The notes beneath the pieces were generated by a model. It did no database searches, had not been told where the DNA came from, and worked only from the letters and a program-made list of their open reading frames with translations. A program made the position numbers and the translations under genes. Shown here one piece after another: positions 6,730 through 14,408 of a DNA stretch of 17,458 nt (within the stretch, counting starts at the first letter, position 1; each line of letters starts with the position of its first letter). This DNA comes from Actinomycetota bacterium (GTDB lineage Bacteria > Actinomycetota > Actinomycetes > Nanopelagicales > Nanopelagicaceae): the NCBI GenBank assembly GCA_009705025.1, contig WLDA01000003.1:1-17458 (forward strand). Direction: 5' to 3'.

Positions 6730-9114
6730 ATGCGAAATCTATTCGGCAGAAGAGTAGGCAGTGCGACACTCGTTGCAGCGCTCTTTGCTGGAATTTTTCT
6801 TGGCGCACCCGCGCAGGCGCTCGTTCGAGTCGCGCCTTCTACTGTGTGGGGTCACACATATGCAGGTACATCACCGGCAAATAGCGTCAATGCAACTTCT
6901 ACCTCGAAGCCTCGTTCTGCAAATATTGATGCGAAATCCAAATTTGTAGTCAATTACAGAAATTTTCCAGAGTGGGCCAAGATTGAAGTTCAAGCAGCAA
7001 TTGATGTTTGGGCTGCAAATTTTCAATCATCGGTACCAATAACCGTTGAAGCGACCTGGGGTCGCTCCTCCTCGTTGGGAGTTCTGGGAAGTGCACGTCC
7101 AGGAAATTATTACTCAGGTTTTGAAGGTGCTCCAGATGCGTCACTCTGGTATCCATCTGCATTAGCAAATGCACTTGCGAAAAAGGATCTAGATAAAGTT
7201 TCCTCCGAAATCATTATTCAAGTAAATTCCACTGCGTCCTGGAATCAACGTGGTGACAGTAAACCAACTACTCGCGAATACGATCTTGAATCTGTGATGC
7301 TCCATGAACTTGCACATGGACTTGGATTCCTCTCAAACAATTCATATGACTCTTACTTTAGTTATGGAAGTATCGATCAGCCCACCCCCTTTGATGCATA
7401 CACACAAACACCAGATGGGACTCGCCTAGCGGATTTAGCGTCTCCATCACTTGAACTCGGTGTTGCACTTCAAAACGATTTAGTGTGGGGCGGGCCAATT
7501 GCTACAAAAGTAAATGGTGGTGTCAAACCAAAACTCTTCACTCCAAATCCATATGAAGCTGGATCCTCTGTTAGCCACTTAGATGAAAAGACTTTTCTAA
7601 ATTCAGGTTTTGATTCTGTTATGACACCTAATCTTGATGCTGGTGAAGTGTTTCATGATCCAGGACCACTTCTGCTTGCGATGATGGAAGATATTCGCAA
7701 CAAACCTCCCGTTGGAATCGCAACTGTAATTCCACAAACTCCACGAAATGTACGTGCGATAGTCTCAGATTCAAGTGCAATTGTGACCTTTGATGCACCT
7801 GTAAATATGCGAACTGCACAAATCAGTACTTACGTCGTCAAAAATCTCAAAACTGGGCAGGAGAAAAAATCAATTACTAGCCCTGTGCTTATGACTGGTT
7901 TGAAAAATGGAACTTCATACTCATTTTCTGTCTACGCTATCAACTCGATTGGTTCATCAAATTCGGCGCAGACGGAATCAGTTATTCCACAATCGGCATG
8001 GAAAGCAACTGTTATAGATAGTACAGCCGATGGAAAAAGTGCAACGAGCGCAACGTTTAATACTGTGCCAACGCTTGCGTATACAGATTCAAAGAGCGGT
8101 GCACTCAAATTGGCAATGCTCAATGGGAAAGTTTGGAAGAAAATCACTGTTGATGGAACGGGCGGTACGGCGGGACGCACAAAGAATCCAATTACTGGGC
8201 AAATATCAATGTGTGTCAATGGGGCTGGAACTAAACAACTCCTACATATTTTCTACAGTGATTCAGTAGATAAAGATTTGCGCTATGCCACATATGATGG
8301 AAAGAAATTTACTTTTGAAATAGTGGATGGAAATGCACCATTACTCAATAACTTTGAAGATCCAATTCGTGTAAAAGGAAATAGTGATGTCAGCGTTTCA
8401 AATGCCTGTGTAGCAAGTACCTCTGGAATTCAGGTTTTTTATCGTGATGAAAGTCAAGGAATCCTTCTTGGAGCAGTAAAGAAGAAGGGCGAAGAATGGA
8501 ACTACGAACTTGTCGATGGTGATCGTAAGACTGATGGCCGCACTACAGGCGATGTTGCTTTTCACTTGCGTGCACTTGGAGATGCTGGAACAACATATGT
8601 TATTTATGACTCTGTACTAATTGTAAATCAGAAGAAAGAAGCAACTTCTGGAGCTGTACGCGTTGCAACCCGAACTGGTTTAGATGAGAATACATGGAGC
8701 TATAAATCATTAGATTTTACTGACGGAGCTGTTGCTGTCGCAGGTTACGATGTTTCACTTGCTAAAGTTTCAAATGGAATTCAAGCAACATGGATGACTG
8801 CCTCTGTTCTTTCGATTCCAAAGGCAGAGAACATACGCTGGGTACTACTTGGGGCTCCAACATATATCGCTCAAAGTTCTGGTGGCACTTTCGGTACCCC
8901 TGGTGCAACTTTTGCATCTGATGGTAAAGAGCTCGCATTCGGCTGTGAAGATCGAATATGCGTTCTTGATTATTCGAAAGCTAGTTCATCTGGAATCAAA
9001 CTAGTTACTACAGCACAAAACCCAGAACCATTGAGAATGGCCTGGGTTACTGTGTCTAGAGTTAAATATTTACTTGCTAGCGTGAATGGCAAGTTATCTT
9101 TGCTAAAGCCGTAA
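6730..9114 (+). CDS. Secreted HExxH metalloprotease-like protein with FnIII-like domain and propeller-like repeats
   Basis: From ATG 6730 the product is 794 residues. Residues 1-30 are a clear Sec signal peptide: RNLFGRR, a hydrophobic core, and AQA at 28-30 before the likely cut. The catalytic-like domain is about 60-325. It contains MLHELAHGLGFLSN (190-203), a zinc-binding HExxHxxG, then GSSVSHLDE (278-286), MTP (298-300) and LAMMEDI (316-322), which recalls the HELAHGLGF secreted proteases of actinobacteria and Xanthomonas-type bacteria. The usual third metzincin ligand position is Ser202, so zinc binding may use another residue, possibly His283. An FnIII-like domain spans about 336-419. 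The rest holds four related segments near 447, 504, 566 and 621, each roughly YxD...L..A...G..W....VDG, like propeller blades. There is no LPxTG or C-terminal anchor, so release outside the cell is expected. Substrate unknown. Confidence 0.8.
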   Translation: MRNLFGRRVGSATLVAALFAGIFLGAPAQALVRVAPSTVWGHTYAGTSPANSVNATSTSKPRSANIDAKSKFVVNYRNFPEWAKIEVQAAIDVWAANFQSSVPITVEATWGRSSSLGVLGSARPGNYYSGFEGAPDASLWYPSALANALAKKDLDKVSSEIIIQVNSTASWNQRGDSKPTTREYDLESVMLHELAHGLGFLSNNSYDSYFSYGSIDQPTPFDAYTQTPDGTRLADLASPSLELGVALQNDLVWGGPIATKVNGGVKPKLFTPNPYEAGSSVSHLDEKTFLNSGFDSVMTPNLDAGEVFHDPGPLLLAMMEDIRNKPPVGIATVIPQTPRNVRAIVSDSSAIVTFDAPVNMRTAQISTYVVKNLKTGQEKKSITSPVLMTGLKNGTSYSFSVYAINSIGSSNSAQTESVIPQSAWKATVIDSTADGKSATSATFNTVPTLAYTDSKSGALKLAMLNGKVWKKITVDGTGGTAGRTKNPITGQISMCVNGAGTKQLLHIFYSDSVDKDLRYATYDGKKFTFEIVDGNAPLLNNFEDPIRVKGNSDVSVSNACVASTSGIQVFYRDESQGILLGAVKKKGEEWNYELVDGDRKTDGRTTGDVAFHLRALGDAGTTYVIYDSVLIVNQKKEATSGAVRVATRTGLDENTWSYKSLDFTDGAVAVAGYDVSLAKVSNGIQATWMTASVLSIPKAENIRWVLLGAPTYIAQSSGGTFGTPGATFASDGKELAFGCEDRICVLDYSKASSSGIKLVTTAQNPEPLRMAWVTVSRVKYLLASVNGKLSLLKP

Positions 9115-9117
9115 CTA

Positions 9118-9216
9118 CTACTTAGCGTTGCGGCGCTGAATGCGAGTCTTCTTAAGAAGTTTCTTATGCTTCTTCTTCGCCATGCGCTTGCGTCGCTTCT
9201 TGATTACGGAACCCAT
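9118..9216 (-). CDS. Ribosomal protein bS22 (AURKAIP1/COX24 domain), 32 residues
   Basis: This tiny gene is easily missed. It encodes [12 protein letters not shown] followed by an almost wholly Lys/Arg stretch, including [11 protein letters not shown] and IQRRN, with about half the residues basic. The sequence is near-identical in pattern to the AURKAIP1/COX24-domain protein of actinobacteria, which was found in mycobacterial small-subunit ribosome structures and named bS22. It should bind 16S rRNA in the 30S subunit. A purine-rich GAGAAAG lies about 8 nt before the ATG at 9216, supporting the start. It lies downstream of proC and a secreted protein gene. Its stop is 3 bp from the stop of the convergent metalloprotease-like gene. 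Confidence 0.93.
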   Translation of the reverse strand: MGSVIKKRRKRMAKKKHKKLLKKTRIQRRNAK

Positions 9217-9270
9217 ATGTCACGCTTTCTCTTAATCTCGTCTACACCAGGCAGGTGCAAGGTGGTTAGG

Positions 9271-10491
9271 TTACCTTGAAATGAGGTTAAAAATCGAAAC
9301 GGTATCTCCGCTTACACCTGCAACAACGAGGCCCAGATCCTTCGAATATGCCATGGCACGTGGCAGTACGAGTGCAGCCGCGCTATACGCCCCCGTAATT
9401 GCACCTTTACTGTCAAAAGCAATAACTAATCCACTGGCACGCTTTGGATTCCATCCTGAAACATTTGTAATAACAGAGGTGGATGCAAAGAAGGAATAGT
9501 GAGATTTTGATGGGCCAACGGCATTGAAGACTGCACCCGTAGATGCAAAACGATATGTCCAGGTGGGCACAAAAGTGTTCGAAAACTTTGTTACTGAACT
9601 CTCGATCTTCTTACCAGTAATCACCTCGCCACCAAAGAACAAGGTGTTCGTCGCGCTTGACCAACTACGGCTCGCTTTTGCAGCCGAGCTTCTAATTACT
9701 TTAGAAATCTTTCCAGTTTTAGCAACGCTTGCAATAATTCCATCCCGCAGGCCTTGAACTTTCTTATCAAGAATTGTTTCAGTACTACTTCCGATAACTA
9801 TTTGAGCGCCATCACTTATCCGAATAACTCCATCAAGTGTTGTATCTCTTGTTCCTATAAATATTGGAGTATTGCAAACTCCTGCGCTAGAACAATTAAC
9901 AAGTATGCCCACATTGCCTTTTCCCACATTAGTAAGACCGGCAAGGCTTACTCCGGCATTATCAACTGCGATTGAGGTTATCAGCGCTGGATAATCCAAT
10001 TTCAAATTAAAACTACTAAGTACATCTCCTTGAGGAGAAACTTTCCAGATTCCTACATAATTCATATCCTCACGAATTGGCTGAACTGGTTCATTGATTA
10101 CTTCATCTGGATTCACCGAAGGAGTTACGGTTGCGGTTTCTACAGTCTGCGTCGGCGTAGGTGAAAACGAGCCGGCAATCCAAATGTTACCTGCTGCATC
10201 AGTTATTCCAGCAGTTGCAATCTCTTCTGCACCGGCATCTAATGAAAGTTTCCATTGTTGAATACCCGTTTTATCGATTGCTCGCACAAATGCCGCACTG
10301 CCTGATAGTTCAGAGGTTGAGCCAAAAATTACGATATTCGATTGAGAGAGAACTAAACCGGCAAAATCAATGTTATTTCCTACATCGGTAATAAATTTCA
10401 GTGGGGTAACACTAATTTTCTTTGGAGCAGCAATTGAAGTAGGGGCAAAGAGAATTGGTAAAACTAGAAGAATTGCGAGCAGTTTTTTCAC
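9271..10491 (-). CDS. Secreted hypothetical protein with propeller-like (SBBP-type) repeats
   Basis: From GTG 10491 the product is 406 residues. Residues 1-22 are a compact signal peptide (MKKLLAILLV, then APTSIAA) ending before PKK. The GTG is chosen because longer forms would overlap proC and bury the signal peptide; it lies 7 nt after the proC stop. The mature part has repeated short-strand segments typical of SBBP/quinoprotein-like propellers: AFVRAIDKTGIQQWKLSL near 67-84, ITDAAGNIWIAG near 96-107, SIAVDNAGVSLAG near 173-185, and LVIAFDSKGAITG near 355-367. A Thr/Pro/Val-rich linker spans about 110-138. It has no enzyme motif, transmembrane anchor or sorting signal. An extracellular binding or structural role is inferred only from fold type. 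It is the second gene of the proC transcript. Confidence 0.75.
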   Translation of the reverse strand: MKKLLAILLVLPILFAPTSIAAPKKISVTPLKFITDVGNNIDFAGLVLSQSNIVIFGSTSELSGSAAFVRAIDKTGIQQWKLSLDAGAEEIATAGITDAAGNIWIAGSFSPTPTQTVETATVTPSVNPDEVINEPVQPIREDMNYVGIWKVSPQGDVLSSFNLKLDYPALITSIAVDNAGVSLAGLTNVGKGNVGILVNCSSAGVCNTPIFIGTRDTTLDGVIRISDGAQIVIGSSTETILDKKVQGLRDGIIASVAKTGKISKVIRSSAAKASRSWSSATNTLFFGGEVITGKKIESSVTKFSNTFVPTWTYRFASTGAVFNAVGPSKSHYSFFASTSVITNVSGWNPKRASGLVIAFDSKGAITGAYSAAALVLPRAMAYSKDLGLVVAGVSGDTVSIFNLISR

Positions 10492-10498
10492 AGAGCGA

Positions 10499-11290
10499 CT
10501 AAGCAAGTTCAATAGAGCGATTTCGTGCCGATTCCATAGCTTGTCCGACAAGCTTTGATAAATCATTGGCGGAAAACGATGCAAGCGCTGCAGCTGTAGT
10601 GCCATTTGGGCTCGTTACGTTTTCACGCAAAGTAGTCGCACTCTTGCCAGATTCTTGAAGTAACTTTGCTGATCCCACAAAAGTTTGAACTGTCAGTTCT
10701 GTTGCAACTTCTTTGGATAGACCAAGTGCCATTGCACCGTCAATCATCGCTTCAACAAATGCAAAGAAATAGGCGGGTCCTGACCCACTTGTTGCCGTTA
10801 CGGCATCTTGTAACTCTTCTTTTACTTCAACAACTTTTCCGGTTGCTGCAAGAAAGCCAGCAACAAAATCCTTATGAGTCGATGAGACTCCTGTGCCAAC
10901 AGAAATTGCAGCCATTCCTGCGCCAACGAGTGTCGGTGTATTTGGCATTACCCGAATCACAGGTGTGGCACCACCTAGTCCTGATGTTATGAAATCGATT
11001 TTCTTGCCTGCTGCAAATGAAACAACAGTTGTAGATGCCTTCACGTATGGGCTGATTTGTGCCAAAACATCAGCCATATCCTGTGGTTTTACGACAAGGA
11101 GGAGGATGTCACTAGCTGAAACATTATTGGAGAGCTCTTCAACACTTATTCCGTAGCGAGATACAAGTTCATCTGCGCGATCAGTTCGCTTTTCAGAGAT
11201 TGTGATCTCTTTGGCATTAACTCCATAAGAAATTAGTGCAGTAATTAGCGCCTCACCCATTACCCCTGCGCCGATTACTCCAACTTTCAT
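10499..11290 (-). CDS. proC: Pyrroline-5-carboxylate reductase
   Basis: A 263-residue cytoplasmic enzyme that reduces 1-pyrroline-5-carboxylate to L-proline with NAD(P)H, the last step of proline synthesis. The Rossmann motif is GVIGAGVMGEA at 4-14. VRVMPNTPTLVGAGMAAI matches the family's conserved centre (near 115-132), and SGSGPAYFFAFVEAMIDGA (near 166-184) opens the dimerisation domain that carries the active site. The signature VTSPNGTTAAAL (near 227-238) has Asn where many homologues have Gly, a variant the family tolerates. Length is normal (about 260-280). The ATG at 11290 lies directly after a TANNNT box, so the message is probably leaderless. It starts a minus-strand operon that continues into the secreted propeller-like gene. 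Confidence 0.96.
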   Translation of the reverse strand: MKVGVIGAGVMGEALITALISYGVNAKEITISEKRTDRADELVSRYGISVEELSNNVSASDILLLVVKPQDMADVLAQISPYVKASTTVVSFAAGKKIDFITSGLGGATPVIRVMPNTPTLVGAGMAAISVGTGVSSTHKDFVAGFLAATGKVVEVKEELQDAVTATSGSGPAYFFAFVEAMIDGAMALGLSKEVATELTVQTFVGSAKLLQESGKSATTLRENVTSPNGTTAAALASFSANDLSKLVGQAMESARNRSIELA

Positions 11291-11302
11291 GAGGTAAGAG
11301 TA
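11291..11302 (-). promoter_or_regulatory. Likely leaderless promoter of proC
   Basis: On the minus strand TACTCT (11302-11297) lies 6 nt before the ATG at 11290. There is no Shine-Dalgarno sequence and no convincing -35. It shares 69 bp with the divergent promoter of the gene at 11360. Confidence 0.4.
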
Positions 11303-11345
11303 TCGAATGCATTTCTACGGATGTGCGTATTTCGGAGTAAACCCG

Positions 11346-11359
11346 TAGGCTCTGCCACT
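11346..11359 (+). promoter_or_regulatory. Likely leaderless promoter of the ten-cysteine protein
   Basis: TAGGCT (11346-11351) lies 8 nt before the ATG at 11360, with no Shine-Dalgarno sequence. The same hexamer precedes radA. It argues for ATG 11360 rather than the in-frame ATG at 11321, which would put the box inside the gene. Confidence 0.45.
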
Positions 11360-12169
11360 ATGTCCGAGATAAAGCCAGGCTTTGCACGTGATTGGGTTGA
11401 ATTCGCTGATCCCAATGATGCAGAAGGTATTTTCAAATGTGACCTCACATGGCTTACATCTTTCTGGACCTGTATTTATGGTGATGGCTGCCAAGGAGTA
11501 TTCAAAAATCAACCTAATGCTGGTTGTTGCACTGAAGGTGCAATGTATTCAGATAAAGACGATGAGAATCGCGTTCAAAAAGCTGCAGCATTCCTGACTC
11601 CAGAGATGTGGCAGTTCTATGACGAGGCACGCCCAAAGAAAGCTGGCGGAGATTTACGTATTAGTGAAAAAGATGAAGATGATGAACGCAAAACTCGTCG
11701 CGTTGAAGGATCATGTATTTTTCTAAATCGAAAAGGATATGAGGCCGACGGTTTCACTGGATCATTTGGTTGCGTGCTTCACCACCTTGCGCAGAAGAAA
11801 AACATTCACTTTGTAGATACAAAGCCAGATGTTTGTTGGCAATTACCACTTCGTCGTAGTTTTGAAACTCGCGAAGTTGGAGAGCGTGAATATTCAGTTA
11901 CTGTTATTGGTGAATATGAGCGCCTTGCATGGGGCGATGGTGGAGATGATTTTGATTGGTATTGCACAAGTAATACTGAGGCACATGTTGGAAGTGAACC
12001 TGTTTATATTTCTAACAAAGCCGAACTCATGGCCTTGATGGGTGATGGCGCATATGCAATCTTGGCCAAGCACTGTGATGCACGCATAGCTGGAATTCTC
12101 GATGCGCAGAAGCGTTCACTCCCCCTCTTTGTTATCCAACATCCCGCAACTCTGGCTGCACAGAAGTAA
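11360..12169 (+). CDS. Conserved actinobacterial hypothetical protein with a cysteine cluster
   Basis: A 269-residue soluble protein with no signal peptide. It has ten cysteines: 27, 38, 44, 56, 57, 119, 138, 159, 202 and 239. The N-terminal group reads CDLTW, WTCIYGDGCQG and AGCCTEGA, and the spacing plus Cys119 and Cys138 suggests a metal or Fe-S site. The context DGFTGSFGCVLHH and KPDVCWQLPLRR recalls uncharacterised actinobacterial proteins of about this length and more loosely the YkgJ-type cysteine-cluster families, but I cannot name a function. A highly charged loop (about 100-115, SEKDEDDERKTRR) separates the two cysteine groups. ATG 11360 gives a start right after a TAGGCT box. It is monocistronic: proC is divergent and radA has its own promoter 23 bp downstream. 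Confidence 0.75.
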   Translation: MSEIKPGFARDWVEFADPNDAEGIFKCDLTWLTSFWTCIYGDGCQGVFKNQPNAGCCTEGAMYSDKDDENRVQKAAAFLTPEMWQFYDEARPKKAGGDLRISEKDEDDERKTRRVEGSCIFLNRKGYEADGFTGSFGCVLHHLAQKKNIHFVDTKPDVCWQLPLRRSFETREVGEREYSVTVIGEYERLAWGDGGDDFDWYCTSNTEAHVGSEPVYISNKAELMALMGDGAYAILAKHCDARIAGILDAQKRSLPLFVIQHPATLAAQK

Positions 12170-12180
12170 GCAATTCGCTC

Positions 12181-12192
12181 TAGGCTCTACCC
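12181..12192 (+). promoter_or_regulatory. Likely leaderless promoter of radA-mutY
   Basis: TAGGCT (12181-12186) lies 6 nt before the ATG at 12193. There is no Shine-Dalgarno sequence. The box sits just after the stop of the preceding gene, so radA-mutY can be transcribed on its own. Confidence 0.5.
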
Positions 12193-13560
12193 ATGGCCAA
12201 AGTTGAAAAAGATCCCTTCCGCTGTACGGAATGTGGTTGGAACTCACAAAAATGGGTCGGTCGTTGCGGTGAATGCCAAGCATGGGGAAGCGTTGAAGAA
12301 ATTGCAGCGCCAAAGCGTTTATCACTTGTTCCTGGCGCAGTAACTCATAAAGCAACTCCTATTGGCGATGTTGATCTCTCTGCTGCAAGTGCAAAACCAA
12401 CTGGTGTTTCTGAACTTGATCGCGTGCTTGGTGGCGGCTTAGTTCCTGGCGCTGCAATTCTTGTTGCAGGTGAACCGGGTGTTGGTAAATCAACGCTACT
12501 TCTAGCAGTTGCTGCGCAAACTGCATCACGTTCTATTCCGGTTTTATACGTCAGCGGTGAAGAATCTGCTTCACAAGTTCGCCTGCGTGCAGAACGCATC
12601 AAAGCAGTAGATCCACAGTTATTTCTTGCATCTGAAAATGATCTTGGCGCAGTTATTTCACATATTGATTCGGTAAAACCACAATTGCTCATCATCGATA
12701 GTGTGCAAACAATTGGAAGCGCTGCAGCAGATGGCGCTCCTGGTGGAGTTACTCAAGTTCGCGAAGTTGCCGGTGCGCTAATTCGTATCTGCAAAGAGCG
12801 CGATATAACTCTTTTATTAGTCGGACACGTTACAAAAGATGGATCTATCGCAGGCCCTCGTCTGCTCGAACATATTGTTGATGTTGTTCTGCAATTTGAG
12901 GGCGAGCGTCACTCTCGTCTTCGCTTGATTCGTGCAATTAAGAATCGTTTTGGTGCCAGCGATGAAGTTGGTTGCTTTGAACTTAGCGATACTGGAATTA
13001 CAAGTGTTTTGGATCCAACAGGTTTATTTACATCACGCCATGCAGAACCAGTACCTGGAACCTGCGTAACAGTAACTCTAGAAGGTCGCAGACCATTACT
13101 GGCTGAAATTCAGGCACTTGTTAGCCAAGGTCGCGATAATGATTTTGGTAATGCACGTCGCGTTGTCAGCGGTTTAGATTCTGCACGCACATCCATGACA
13201 CTTGCGGTTCTCGAACTTCGCGCAGCAATAAAAATTGGTGGCCGCGATGTTTATGCAGCAACGGTTGGCGGAATGAAAATGGCTGAACCTGCTGCCGACC
13301 TTGCACTCGCTCTCGCAGTTGCTTCCGCTGCAAAAGGATTAGCACTACCTGCAGACCTTGTTGCAATTGGTGAAGTTGGTCTTGCTGGTGAGATTCGCAA
13401 AATTAGTGGTGTAGACCGTCGCTTACAAGAGGCATTCCGACTTGGTTTCAAGCGCGCACTTGTCCCTGCAGGCTCTGATGTAAAAATTGCTGGAATGGAA
13501 ATTGTTGAAGTATCGCGCCTTGATCAAGCGCTTCAAAGGGTAAAAATTTCAGGGGAATGA
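12193..13560 (+). CDS. radA: DNA repair protein RadA (DnaB-like, Lon-like C-domain)
   Basis: A 455-residue RecA-superfamily ATPase that drives branch migration of recombination intermediates and helps process stalled forks. The N-terminal zinc finger is Cys11, Cys14, Cys25, Cys28. The ATPase has Walker A GEPGVGKST at 93-101, Walker B LLIID at 165-169, and the RadA-specific KNRFG at 250-254. The C-terminal half (about 280-455) is the Lon-protease-like domain without proteolytic activity, recognised by GRRPLLAEIQALV near 298-310 and DLALALAVASA. Length is standard (about 450-460). The stop overlaps the mutY start as ATGA. In most actinobacteria and many Firmicutes disA follows radA; here it does not. 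Confidence 0.97.
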   Translation: MAKVEKDPFRCTECGWNSQKWVGRCGECQAWGSVEEIAAPKRLSLVPGAVTHKATPIGDVDLSAASAKPTGVSELDRVLGGGLVPGAAILVAGEPGVGKSTLLLAVAAQTASRSIPVLYVSGEESASQVRLRAERIKAVDPQLFLASENDLGAVISHIDSVKPQLLIIDSVQTIGSAAADGAPGGVTQVREVAGALIRICKERDITLLLVGHVTKDGSIAGPRLLEHIVDVVLQFEGERHSRLRLIRAIKNRFGASDEVGCFELSDTGITSVLDPTGLFTSRHAEPVPGTCVTVTLEGRRPLLAEIQALVSQGRDNDFGNARRVVSGLDSARTSMTLAVLELRAAIKIGGRDVYAATVGGMKMAEPAADLALALAVASAAKGLALPADLVAIGEVGLAGEIRKISGVDRRLQEAFRLGFKRALVPAGSDVKIAGMEIVEVSRLDQALQRVKISGE

Positions 13561-14408
13561 ATTCGTTAGAAAAACCAATTACACAATGGTTTGCAAAAAA
13601 TAAACGTGAACTTCCATGGCGGGCTACTACACCATGGGGTGTAATGGTGAGTGAATTTATGTTGCAACAGACACCTGTTGCGCGCGTACTACCTAAATGG
13701 ATTGAATGGATGGAGCGTTGGCCAACGCCAGCAGAGTTAGCAAAAGCAACTCCTGCGCAAGTAATTACTGCATGGGGCAGGCTCGGTTATCCACGTCGCG
13801 CACTGCGACTACATGAGAGCGCGAAAATTATTGCTCGTGATTTCAACAATGAAGTACCAGAAAACGAAGAAGTTCTACGATCGCTTCCTGGGATTGGTGA
13901 CTACACGGCAGCTGCAATAAGTGCATTTGCATTTGGCACAAATACATTAGTCATGGATGTAAATATTAGGCGCTTGTTAGTGCGCGTATTGGATGGTAAA
14001 GAACATCCAACTTCTAGCCCAACGGTGCGCGAACGAGAATCACGTTTATCTATTCTCCCCCGCGTAAACGCTGATAATTGGGCTGCTGCAACGATGGAAC
14101 TTGGCGCACTTATCTGCACATCGAAGAACCCATCATGTAATGATTGCCCGGTAATTTCTCAATGTAAGTGGCGTAAGAATGGATATCCGCAAACAGAATT
14201 AGTTAGAAAATCACAAGATTGGCACGGAACAGATCGCAAATGTCGCGGAACTGTTGTGCAAGCACTTCGAGAAAATGAATCGCTTACACTCAGTGCAATC
14301 AAGAAATTGTGGCCAGAAGAGTCTCAAGTTGAAAAAGCTCTAGAGACACTTCTAGCGGATCACCTAATTGAAGAGCATTCACGCTCTCGATTTAGACTTC
14401 CTCAATAA
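13557..14408 (+). CDS. mutY: A/G-specific adenine DNA glycosylase MutY (short form)
   Basis: A 283-residue base-excision enzyme that removes adenine mispaired with 8-oxoguanine. Catalytic Glu33 is in MVSEFMLQQT (30-39), the helix-hairpin-helix is LPGIGDYTAAAI at 110-121, and the catalytic Asp134 is in VMDVN (132-136). The 4Fe-4S cluster ligands follow the exact Cx6Cx2Cx5C spacing: Cys187, Cys194, Cys197, Cys203. The protein ends with a short winged-helix-like tail instead of the NUDIX-like 8-oxoG recognition domain of the 350-residue E. coli enzyme. Short forms are usual in actinobacteria (about 300 residues in M. tuberculosis). It overlaps radA by 4 bp, so translation is coupled, and its stop codon touches the stop codon of convergent clpC. 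Confidence 0.94.
   Translation: MNSLEKPITQWFAKNKRELPWRATTPWGVMVSEFMLQQTPVARVLPKWIEWMERWPTPAELAKATPAQVITAWGRLGYPRRALRLHESAKIIARDFNNEVPENEEVLRSLPGIGDYTAAAISAFAFGTNTLVMDVNIRRLLVRVLDGKEHPTSSPTVRERESRLSILPRVNADNWAAATMELGALICTSKNPSCNDCPVISQCKWRKNGYPQTELVRKSQDWHGTDRKCRGTVVQALRENESLTLSAIKKLWPEESQVEKALETLLADHLIEEHSRSRFRLPQ

Noticed and set aside
9261..9279. AAGGT...ACCTT inverted repeat between bS22 and the secreted protein gene
   Set aside because: A 5-bp stem with a 9-nt loop and no T-run; read-through into bS22 seems equally likely.
10499..10605. Longer version of the secreted propeller-like protein starting at 10605
   Set aside because: It would overlap the proC coding sequence by over 100 bp and put 38 residues before a complete signal peptide that begins at the GTG at 10491.
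10584..10619. Asn in the VTSPNGTT signature of ProC as a sign of inactivation
   Set aside because: As I recall, the family signature tolerates Gly, Ala or Asn at this place, and all other motifs are intact.
14372..14387. AGAGC-6-GCTCT hairpin inside the end of mutY as a terminator for clpC or mutY
   Set aside because: The stem is only five base pairs and no T-run follows in either direction; it is likely chance within codons.
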